From Oscillospiraceae bacterium (lineage in GTDB: Bacteria; Bacillota; Clostridia; Oscillospirales; Oscillospiraceae): a DNA stretch of 6,572 nt. The position numbers were made by a program, and so were the translations under genes. This document shows positions 1 to 4,903 of this stretch, in pieces (the stretch's first letter is position 1; the number at the start of each line of letters is the position of its first letter). The notes under the pieces were generated by a model, which worked only from the letters and a program-made list of their open reading frames with translations, was not told the origin of the DNA and did no database searches. Location: contig JAEDJB010000106.1 of the NCBI GenBank assembly GCA_016296565.1, positions 1-6,572 of the forward strand, in the 5' to 3' direction.

Positions 1-18
1 GGCGTCTTTTTTGCCGTT

Positions 19-657
19 TTATGCGTACCTGCGGTAATACAGGTAGGAGGCCACCGCGGGGACCAGGACCAGAACGGCGATCACAGCGATCAGAATCCAG
101 ATGTTCCGGAGAAAGGCGGTGAGCAGGACCACCACCGCCCCCACAGTCCACACCTTCCCCGCCAGACGGTGGGTATAGGTCCAGTTGGCCTCGTCGTGGA
201 GGGTCCAGGGGAGCTTAATGCCCACGGTGTAGTTGGACCGGCACTTAGGCAGGTAGTTGCCGATCACCAGCAGCAGCACCCCCAGGAAGAGGGTAATGAT
301 GAAGTTTACGTCCGGAGCCGCCCCCAGGGCCGTGCTGTACATAAGGGCCGCCACCAGCAGGGAAACCAGCGGGCAGACCCAGATGGCCACCCCGAAGAGC
401 TTGCCGTTTATGTTCCGACGCTTGGGGTCTGCCTCCATCATCACCAGGCACAGGGCCTGAATGGCCGCCAGAACCAGCGGCAGACCGAACACTGCCCAGG
501 TCCGGCTGCTCCAGCCGTCTGCCTGGCCGTCGGGACCGAAATGGGTAGGCATCTCTGCCGGCAGCTGGCCCCACAGGATCAGCCCCGCCCCGATGGGCAG
601 AAGGGTAACCAGAATGGTTACAACAAATTTCCCCTTGTGTTCCCACAGGTTTGTCAT
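19..657 (-). CDS. sdpI: SdpI-like multi-pass membrane protein (DUF1648 + SdpI domains)
   Basis: A 212-residue integral membrane protein. Residues 11-28 form a first membrane segment. The DUF1648 signature follows at about 32-51 (LP..MPTHFGPDGQADGWSS). Hydrophobic segments lie near 53-73, 87-108 and 117-135. The SdpI domain signature is at about 137-170 (GNYLPKCRSNYTVGIK, then NWTYTHRLAGKVW), and two more membrane segments run to the C-terminus. In Bacillus subtilis, SdpI gives immunity to the SdpC killing factor and holds the repressor SdpR at the membrane when SdpC is present. The ATG at 657 overlaps the TGA of the upstream sdpR-like gene (ATGA, 4 bases), so the two are probably translationally coupled. 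GAGG lies 4 bases and AGGAG 10 bases before the start. No toxin gene is visible, so the signal it senses is unknown. Family assignment is firm; a toxin-immunity role is inference. Confidence 0.9.
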   Translation of the reverse strand: MTNLWEHKGKFVVTILVTLLPIGAGLILWGQLPAEMPTHFGPDGQADGWSSRTWAVFGLPLVLAAIQALCLVMMEADPKRRNINGKLFGVAIWVCPLVSLLVAALMYSTALGAAPDVNFIITLFLGVLLLVIGNYLPKCRSNYTVGIKLPWTLHDEANWTYTHRLAGKVWTVGAVVVLLTAFLRNIWILIAVIAVLVLVPAVASYLYYRRYA

Positions 658-926
658 GGTTCCTCGTCTCCTTTCAAGGCGGTCAGCCACATCAGGATCT
701 CCTCCAGCACGGAGGTGTTCAGCTCGTAATAAATAAACTTGCCCTCCCGGTGATCCCGGATCAGGTCCGCCTCCTTCAGCACCGACAGGTGCCGGGAGAT
801 GGCGGCCCCGGTGATGGAAAACCGGCTGGTGATCTCCCCGGCGGACAGCCTGCCCTTCTTGAGCAGGTTCAGAATCTCCCGCCGGGTGGGGTCCGCCAGG
901 GCCTTCAGGGTTGCTTGCAGACCCAC
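654..926 (-). CDS. sdpR: SdpR-like ArsR-family winged-helix repressor
   Basis: A 90-residue ArsR/SmtB-type regulator, likely the autorepressor of the sdpR-sdpI operon. It opens with LKALADPTRREILNLL at residues 7-22, continues into a helix-turn-helix at about 28-51 (SAGEIT...ISRHLSVLKEA), and has a beta-wing at about 55-69 (LIRDHREGKFIYYEL). There are no cysteines, and the ELCVC-type metal site of ArsR/SmtB sensors is absent, which favours the SdpR branch over a metal sensor. I chose the GTG at 926 because AAAGGAGG sits 7 bases upstream and the protein then begins just before the conserved helix, as in B. subtilis SdpR. The in-frame ATG at 950 would add eight residues, lacks a binding site, and lies inside the operator palindrome. 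The gene overlaps sdpI by 4 bases. Family is very sure; the exact start is likely. Confidence 0.9.
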   Translation of the reverse strand: MGLQATLKALADPTRREILNLLKKGRLSAGEITSRFSITGAAISRHLSVLKEADLIRDHREGKFIYYELNTSVLEEILMWLTALKGDEEP

Positions 927-933
927 ACCATCG

Positions 934-941
934 CCTCCTTT
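934..941 (-). promoter_or_regulatory. Ribosome binding site that decides the sdpR start
   Basis: On the minus strand this reads AAAGGAGG. It is 7 bases from the GTG at 926-924, an ideal spacing. An ATG at 931-929 is only 2 bases from it and out of frame, opening an eight-codon reading frame. The upstream in-frame ATG at 950 precedes the site and cannot use it. Confidence 0.75.
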
Positions 942-943
942 GT

Positions 944-966
944 TTAACATTTAACTTAATTGTTAA
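944..966. promoter_or_regulatory. Probable SdpR operator: 23-bp near-perfect palindrome
   Basis: TTAACA (944-949) and TGTTAA (961-966) form an inverted repeat. Between them is TTAA-C-TTAA (951-959), centred on the same base, 955. Only the pair 950/960 breaks the symmetry. The AT-rich site stands out in GC-rich DNA. It lies just downstream of the predicted -10 box, so it covers the likely transcription start and first 20 or so bases. That is where a dimeric ArsR-family repressor would block its own operon. Binding by the sdpR product is inference from position and symmetry. Confidence 0.75.
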
Positions 967-970
967 TTGA

Positions 971-999
971 ATGGTACAGCAAATCCCCCTGCCTGTCAA
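971..999 (-). promoter_or_regulatory. Housekeeping-type promoter of the sdpR-sdpI operon
   Basis: On the minus strand, a perfect -35 box TTGACA (999-994) is separated by 17 bases from a -10 box TACCAT (976-971), which matches four of six consensus positions. The predicted start of transcription is near 964, giving a leader of about 38 bases before the GTG. The adjoining palindrome at 944-966 would place this promoter under repression. Confidence 0.75.
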
Positions 1000-1029
1000 G
1001 AGGGGGATTGAAAAGCGTTTCCTATGTAG

Positions 1030-1051
1030 GGGCGAACGGTTCCGTTCGCCC
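1030..1051. repeat. Short perfect palindrome downstream of the spoIIQ-like gene
   Basis: GGGCGAACGG (1030-1039) and CCGTTCGCCC (1042-1051) are exact inverted repeats around TT. The element begins 8 bases after the stop codon of the spoIIQ-like gene and is preceded on the plus strand by TGTAG. From memory, GTAGGGGCG-type palindromes are dispersed in many gut clostridial genomes; this could not be searched. No run of T follows on the minus strand, so it is not a classical intrinsic terminator, although the hairpin could stabilise the mRNA end or slow polymerase. Confidence 0.6.
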
Positions 1052-1058
1052 GCTGGGG

Positions 1059-1808
1059 TCAGTGGAGATAGTTAAGGGGATCGATGGGCACGTCGTATTC
1101 GATCATCTCAAAGTGCAGGTGGCTGGGGCTGGCGCTCTCGGCAATGGCGGTGGTGCCCACGGAACCCAGGACTGCCCCGGCCTCCACTTCGTCCCCCACC
1201 TGGACGTTCACCGACTCGGCCAGGTTGGAGTAGACGCTCTCCATGCCCCGGCCGTGGTCAATGGTGACGGTGGTGCCCATCATGGGGTCAGAGCTCACGT
1301 CGGTGACGGTGCCCTTGCCGCAGGCGCTCACCGGCGCCCCCAGCTCAGCGGCAATGTCCAGGCCGCTGTGGGTCCGCCAGTCGCCCATGGTGGCGTCATA
1401 GGCAAAGACCTCCAGGCTGAAGTCCCGGTCCACGCTGCCCTGCACCGGCCAGACGTAGGCCGTGGAGGAGGCCGCCGGTTCCTGGGCCGTTGGGTCGTCC
1501 TCTGGCTGCTGGGCAGGGGTCTGGTCCTCCTGCTTGGCCGTCTCCTGGGCAGAGCTGTCCGGGGTTTCCTCCTGCTGGGTATCCTCCCCGGCAGGGGTTT
1601 GGGTGGCGGCATCGTTCCGTTCCAGCTCCGCCTGTCCGCTGACGACGGTGCTGGCCTCCGGTCCGAAGCCCTCGGTGGAAGCGGTGAGACCGCTGAAGAG
1701 ATAATAGCCCGAAATTCCAATTGCGGCGACGCAGAGGAACAGGACTATGTAGAAGCCCTTCCCCTCCATAAAGCCGCCCGAGCGATGCTGGGTGCGTTTT
1801 TCTTTCAT
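1059..1808 (-). CDS. spoIIQ: SpoIIQ-like M23 (LytM) forespore membrane protein
   Basis: A 249-residue bitopic membrane protein. A basic N-terminus precedes one membrane segment at about 19-39. A low-complexity Gln/Glu/Pro/Thr-rich linker covers about 45-117, and an extracytoplasmic LytM domain runs from 119 to the end. Zinc-ligand motifs are intact: HxxxD at H147/D151 and HLHFE at H230-H232. The usual catalytic His of the YxHL motif is Asn195 (VYSNL). The stretch around 137-152 (YDATMGDW.THSGLDI) is characteristic of SpoIIQ, which binds SpoIIIAH to form the channel between forespore and mother cell and supports engulfment. The ATG at 1808 has GGGAGG 5 bases upstream. A sigma-F-like promoter and a hairpin lie in the 97-base gap before it. 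No spoIIIA or spoIID gene is in the window, so a general M23 protein remains possible. Confidence 0.78.
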   Translation of the reverse strand: MKEKRTQHRSGGFMEGKGFYIVLFLCVAAIGISGYYLFSGLTASTEGFGPEASTVVSGQAELERNDAATQTPAGEDTQQEETPDSSAQETAKQEDQTPAQQPEDDPTAQEPAASSTAYVWPVQGSVDRDFSLEVFAYDATMGDWRTHSGLDIAAELGAPVSACGKGTVTDVSSDPMMGTTVTIDHGRGMESVYSNLAESVNVQVGDEVEAGAVLGSVGTTAIAESASPSHLHFEMIEYDVPIDPLNYLH

Positions 1809-1835
1809 AGGAACCTCCCTGTGCGAATTTTCGGC

Positions 1836-1852
1836 GCCTCCCGGGGGGAGGC
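1836..1852 (-). promoter_or_regulatory. Hairpin in the 5' leader of the spoIIQ-like gene
   Basis: GCCTCCC and GGGAGGC form a perfect 7-bp stem with a 3-base loop. The 5' arm read on the minus strand, CCTCCC, is also complementary to the ribosome binding site GGGAGG at 1819-1814. Two mutually exclusive pairings are therefore possible, one of which would hide the ribosome site. No T run follows, so it is not a terminator. Any regulatory effect is inference. Confidence 0.4.
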
Positions 1853-1865
1853 TGTCTCCGAAGCC

Positions 1866-1895
1866 TATTCTTGACAGAGGTTGGGTTCCTTATAC
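1866..1895 (-). promoter_or_regulatory. Candidate sigma-F (forespore) promoter for the spoIIQ-like gene
   Basis: On the minus strand, GTATA (1895-1891) is followed after 15 bases by GTCAAGAATA (1875-1866). This fits the published Bacillus sigma-F pattern of GYWTA or GCATR, about 15-16 bases, then GGNRANANTW, with one mismatch at the second G of the -10 box. In B. subtilis, spoIIQ is a sigma-F target. The 5' leader would be about 50 bases. The match is by eye and the motif is degenerate, so chance is possible. Confidence 0.5.
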
Positions 1896-1905
1896 CTGCT
1901 TTGGA

Positions 1906-2820
1906 TTATTTTTTTGAAACAGTCCCCTTCTCCACCCCGGTCAGGTCGAAGGCAGGGATGTACCGGGCCTGGGCGGCCTCGGCCTCCTGGCGGAAGCCCT
2001 CCAGCCCCAGGTTGTCCATGTAGGCTGCCGCCGCCCGGATTTCGCTTTTGCGCAGGCGACGGTTCAGCTCCGGGCACCGGGCCAGGTCGCCCCAGGGCGT
2101 GTACTGGCTCATGAGGGAGAAAAGAACGGTTCCCGGGGGGAAGGTTTCGGCCACCCAGTCCATCACCGCCTTGGCCTGGGCCAGGCGGCCGGGGAGAAGC
2201 AGATGGCGGATGATGACGCCCTTTTTCAGGATGCCCCCTTCGTCCAGTTCATAGGGGCCGGTCTGGCGGACCATCTCCCGGATGGCGGCCCGGGCCACCT
2301 CCGGATAATCTGCCGCCCCGGCGTACTTCTCCGCCCCTTCCCGGTCGGGATATTTGAAGTCCGGCAGATAGACATCGATTTTTCCGTCCAGGGCGGCCAG
2401 GGTCTCCACCCGGTCATAGCCGCCGCTGTTCCAGACCACCGGCACCGGCAGGGGTTCCTCCAGCGCCTGGGCCACCGCGTGGGCATAGTGGGTGGGGTTC
2501 ACCAGGTCGATGTTGTGGGCCCCGGCGGCGATGAGCTCCAGGAAAATGTCCCGCAGGCGGGAGAGGGAGACCTCTTTCCCGAAATCCTTCTGGCTGATGC
2601 TGTCGTTCTGGCAGAAAACGCAGCCCAGGGAGCAGCCGGAAAAGAACACGGTGCCCGCTCCCCGGGTGCCGGAGAGGGGCGGCTCCTCCCACTGGTGGAG
2701 GGCTGCCCGGGCCAGCACCGGCGTTTCCGGCATCCGGCAGCGTCCCCGGCCCTTGGTGCGGTCCCCGCCACACTGGCGGGGGCAGAGGGTGCAGCGGGCG
2801 GGATCAAAGTCCAGGTTCAT
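1906..2820 (-). CDS. PflX/COG1313-family radical SAM protein
   Basis: A 304-residue radical SAM protein related to pyruvate-formate-lyase activases. The SAM-binding 4Fe-4S motif CxxxCxxC is at C63, C67 and C70 (FFSGCSLGCVFCQN). An extra N-terminal cysteine set, C10, C13, C17 and C28 (CTLCPRQC...GRC), precedes it and could hold a second metal site. The stretch LHQWEEPPLSGTRGAGTVFFSG at 41-62, the VNPTHY motif and WNSGGY are typical of this family. The members would reductively cleave S-adenosylmethionine to start a radical reaction, but their physiological substrate is not established to my knowledge, and no glycyl-radical enzyme is encoded nearby. The ATG at 2820 overlaps the mutY stop by 4 bases (ATGA), which fixes the start and suggests coupled translation. 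The gene ends in a run of seven A before TAA. Confidence 0.88.
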   Translation of the reverse strand: MNLDFDPARCTLCPRQCGGDRTKGRGRCRMPETPVLARAALHQWEEPPLSGTRGAGTVFFSGCSLGCVFCQNDSISQKDFGKEVSLSRLRDIFLELIAAGAHNIDLVNPTHYAHAVAQALEEPLPVPVVWNSGGYDRVETLAALDGKIDVYLPDFKYPDREGAEKYAGAADYPEVARAAIREMVRQTGPYELDEGGILKKGVIIRHLLLPGRLAQAKAVMDWVAETFPPGTVLFSLMSQYTPWGDLARCPELNRRLRKSEIRAAAAYMDNLGLEGFRQEAEAAQARYIPAFDLTGVEKGTVSKK

Positions 2821-3857
2821 AGCAGTTCCTCCTCCACCAGGTTCTGAAAGGGGGCAAAGGCGCTGGGGACGGCGTACCGGGTGCGCAGAGCTTCCTTGTC
2901 TGCCCAGACCCAGCCGGGGGGCAGTGTATCCACCGTCAGAGCCGCCCACCGGGCGGTCATGTGCCACTCCACGTGGGTGAAAATGTGAACGCCAGTACCA
3001 GCAAAAGAGGGTTCCACGTCGGCAAGGCCCCAGTCCGCCAGGGGAGTTTCCTCCTCCAGGGCGTTGGGATACTCCCACAGCCCCGCCAGCAGGCCCTTGG
3101 CCGGCCGGCGGCGGAGAGCCACCTTCCCCTCATAAAAGAAGAAGTAGACCGTGCGCCGCTCCACCCGCCGTGGCTTTTTGGCCGGGCGGACGGGCAGTTC
3201 CCCGGTCCGCCCCTGAAGATAAGCCTGGCAGAAGTCCGCTGCCGGGCAGCGCTCGCACAAAGGCGCGCCGTTAGGCAGGCAGACCATAGCCCCCAGGTCC
3301 ATCATGGCCTGGTTGAACTGGCCGGGAAAGTCTAGGGGGATCACACTCTGAAGGGCGGCAGTAAAATGCTTCTTCCCCTTGGCGGTGGTGATGTCCGTGT
3401 CGTCCCCCAGCACCCGGGCGGAAACCCGCAGCAGGTTCCCGTCCACCGCCGGCACCGGCTGGCCGAAGGCGATGGAGGCAATGGCGGCGGCGGTGTAGTC
3501 CCCCACCCCCGCCAGGGCGCGAAGATCCTCATAACGGGTGGGAAACCGTCCGCCGAAGTCCTCTGCGATCTGCCGGGCGGCCTTTTGCAGGTTTCTGGCC
3601 CGGCTGTAATAGCCCAGCCCCTGCCACAGCTTCATGAGCTGATCCTCCGGGGCGGCGGCCAGATCCTGAACGGTGGGAAAGGCCTCCATAAACCGGGCAA
3701 AGTACCCCAGCACCGCCGTCACCCGGGTCTGCTGGAGCATGATTTCCGACACCCACACCCGGTAGGGGGTGGGTTCCCGCCGCCAGGGCAGGTCCCGGGC
3801 GTTCTCCCGGTACCAGGCCAGCAGGGGGATGGGAAGAAAAGACAAAGGATTTTCCAT
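2817..3857 (-). CDS. mutY: A/G-specific adenine glycosylase MutY
   Basis: A 346-residue base-excision repair enzyme that removes adenine mispaired with 8-oxoguanine. The N-terminal catalytic domain shows RDLPWR (21-26) and VSEIMLQQTRV (36-46) with catalytic Glu38. The helix-hairpin-helix LAGVGDYTAAAI (115-126) is followed by VDGN with Asp139. The 4Fe-4S cluster ligands are C193, C201, C204 and C210. The C-terminal Nudix-like recognition domain covers about 230-346 and includes an FTH loop (HIFTHVEW), the counterpart of the FSH loop that reads 8-oxoguanine. Length fits the family. The first cluster spacing is Cx7C rather than the Cx6C of E. coli, and the HhH has Ala116 where Pro is usual. The ATG at 3857 has AGGAG 6 bases upstream. 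It sits 43 bases after the rluA-type gene and overlaps the radical SAM gene, so the three probably share a transcript. Confidence 0.96.
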   Translation of the reverse strand: MENPLSFLPIPLLAWYRENARDLPWRREPTPYRVWVSEIMLQQTRVTAVLGYFARFMEAFPTVQDLAAAPEDQLMKLWQGLGYYSRARNLQKAARQIAEDFGGRFPTRYEDLRALAGVGDYTAAAIASIAFGQPVPAVDGNLLRVSARVLGDDTDITTAKGKKHFTAALQSVIPLDFPGQFNQAMMDLGAMVCLPNGAPLCERCPAADFCQAYLQGRTGELPVRPAKKPRRVERRTVYFFFYEGKVALRRRPAKGLLAGLWEYPNALEEETPLADWGLADVEPSFAGTGVHIFTHVEWHMTARWAALTVDTLPPGWVWADKEALRTRYAVPSAFAPFQNLVEEELL

Positions 3858-3895
3858 GGTGTTCTCCTATGTGGTCTTGTTTCGTTACAAAGCTG

Positions 3896-3937
3896 CCCTC
3901 TCAGTCAGCTTCGCTGACAGCTCTCCCAGAGGGAGAT
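3896..3937. repeat. Two-hairpin palindromic element spanning the end of the rluA-type gene
   Basis: The element holds two adjacent inverted repeats: GTCAGC-TTC-GCTGAC (3904-3918) and TCTCCC-AGA-GGGAGA (3922-3936). The flanking CCCTC (3896-3900) can pair alternatively with GAGGG (3929-3933). It encodes the last dozen residues and the stop codon of the RluA-type protein on the minus strand and extends into the gap before mutY. From memory, elements of this form (CCCTCTCAGTC...GACAGCTCTCCC...) are abundant between genes in Oscillospiraceae-type genomes; copy number here cannot be tested. There is no T run for a terminator on the minus strand. Confidence 0.65.
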
Positions 3938-4821
3938 CCAAGAAGATCTGCCAGTTCCGGGGGGAGAGGGGCTTCCAGGGCGATCTCCGCCCCGGTGACG
4001 GGCTGAAGCAGGCGGATGGAGGCCGAGTGGAGGGCAAACCGGCCGGGGAGGTCTTCCGTCTCCTCCCCGTAGAGAAAGTCCCCGGTGAGGGGGCAGCCCA
4101 GATGGGCCAGGTGGACCCGGATCTGGTGGGTGCGGCCGGTGTCCAGCCTGAGCTTCACCAGACTCCGCCCCCGGCCGGTGTCCAGCACCTGGTAGTGGGT
4201 CCGGGCAAAGGCCCCCTGGGGGGTAACCATTCGCTTTAAGATGGACCCCTCCGCCCGGCCAATGGGGGCCTCGATGGTCCCGGCGGGCGGGTCGGGAACC
4301 CCTTGGCACACGGCCAGGTAGGTCCGGGTCAGTTCCCCCCGCTGAAGCTGGCTCTGGAGGACCTCATGGGCGTGGGCGTGCTTGGCCACCGCCATGAGGC
4401 CGGAGGTCCCCCGGTCCAGCCGGTTCACCGGGTGAAAGGCGGCGGTAAGGCCGGTTTTTTCATAATAGTCCATGAGGAAATTGGCCAGGGTGTCCCCGTG
4501 GTGGCCCTGGCTGGGGTGGACGGGAATCCCCCCGGCCTTGTTCACCACCAGCAGGTCCTGGTCCTCGTAGAGAATATCCAAAGGGCCGGGGACGGGCTGG
4601 ATCTGCTGGCTCCCGGTCGGGTCCCCTACGGCCACGGACAGAATCTGCCCCGCCCGGACCCGGGCGGTGGTAAACACCGGCTCTCCGTCCAGCAAAATGC
4701 CATCGGGCAGGCTTTTGGCCCGGCGGACCGCTCCGGCGGAGAGGCCCAGCTGACGCCGGAGAAGGGTATTCACGTCCTTTCCCTCCTGGTGGGGGGCGAT
4801 GGTCAGAGTCAGTCTGCGCAT
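3901..4821 (-). CDS. RluA-family 23S rRNA/tRNA pseudouridine synthase
   Basis: A 306-residue RluA/RluD-type enzyme that isomerises uridine to pseudouridine in rRNA or tRNA. An S4-like RNA-binding region occupies about 15-65 (VNTLLRRQLGLSAGAVRRAK...DGILLDGEPV.T..RVRAGQ). The catalytic domain follows: ILYEDQDLLVVNKAGGIPVHPS (83-104), the signature HPVNRLDRGTSGL (130-142) with catalytic Asp136, and GRTHQIRVHLAHLGCPLTGDFLYG toward the C-terminus. The exact target uridines cannot be read from sequence, so no RluA/B/C/D symbol is given. The ATG at 4821 has AAAGGAGGT with 5 bases spacing, which is decisive. The expected end is near PPELADLL; about a dozen residues after that (GSPSGRAVSEAD) come from a palindromic repeat. 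It is the first gene of the leftward cluster and diverges from the M50 gene. Confidence 0.93.
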   Translation of the reverse strand: MRRLTLTIAPHQEGKDVNTLLRRQLGLSAGAVRRAKSLPDGILLDGEPVFTTARVRAGQILSVAVGDPTGSQQIQPVPGPLDILYEDQDLLVVNKAGGIPVHPSQGHHGDTLANFLMDYYEKTGLTAAFHPVNRLDRGTSGLMAVAKHAHAHEVLQSQLQRGELTRTYLAVCQGVPDPPAGTIEAPIGRAEGSILKRMVTPQGAFARTHYQVLDTGRGRSLVKLRLDTGRTHQIRVHLAHLGCPLTGDFLYGEETEDLPGRFALHSASIRLLQPVTGAEIALEAPLPPELADLLGSPSGRAVSEAD

Positions 4822-4903
4822 GGGGACCTCCTTTGATTTTTTGTGGTAAGACGGCGGGATCTATGGTACACTATCCACAGGTATGGAAAGAAGGAGGCGT
4901 CCT
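4822..4903. promoter_or_regulatory. Divergent intergenic region between the rluA-type and M50 genes
   Basis: These 82 bases must hold promoters for both directions. The ribosome binding sites are clear at each end. An AT-rich stretch at 4832-4842 and TATGGTACACT at 4862-4872 are the only promoter-like sequences. TTGTGG (4841-4846) with TATGGT (15-base gap) or TACACT (20-base gap) is possible for the M50 gene. TACCAT (4868-4863) could be a -10 for the minus strand, without a recognisable -35. None is convincing alone. Confidence 0.35.
4892..4897 (+). promoter_or_regulatory. Ribosome binding site that decides the M50 start
   Basis: AGGAGG lies 6 bases before the ATG at 4904. An in-frame ATG at 4883 would add seven residues (MERRRRP) that are encoded partly by the binding site itself, and that ATG has no site of its own. 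The start at 4904 is therefore preferred. Confidence 0.85.

Noticed and set aside
1..18. T6 run (7-12) as an sdpI terminator
   Set aside because: The T run is on the plus strand, the wrong direction for sdpI, and no stem is visible. It might be the tail of a terminator for a plus-strand gene to the left, but the window ends.
658..999. Upstream extension of the sdpI frame
   Set aside because: This part is the sdpR gene read in another frame. The SdpI fold begins at the ATG at 657, which overlaps the sdpR stop.
960..1874. 304-codon open frame on the plus strand
   Set aside because: It is antisense to the well-supported spoIIQ-like gene. Its translation is low-complexity Gly/Val/His-rich, with no recognisable domain.
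1906..1917. Run of seven A just before the stop of the radical SAM gene, as a possible programmed frameshift site
   Set aside because: It sits in the last codons, with no downstream conserved frame or stimulatory structure. Slippage here would only alter a few residues.
2821..3078. Upstream extension of the radical SAM frame
   Set aside because: It lies in mutY out of frame. The conserved protein begins at the ATG at 2820.
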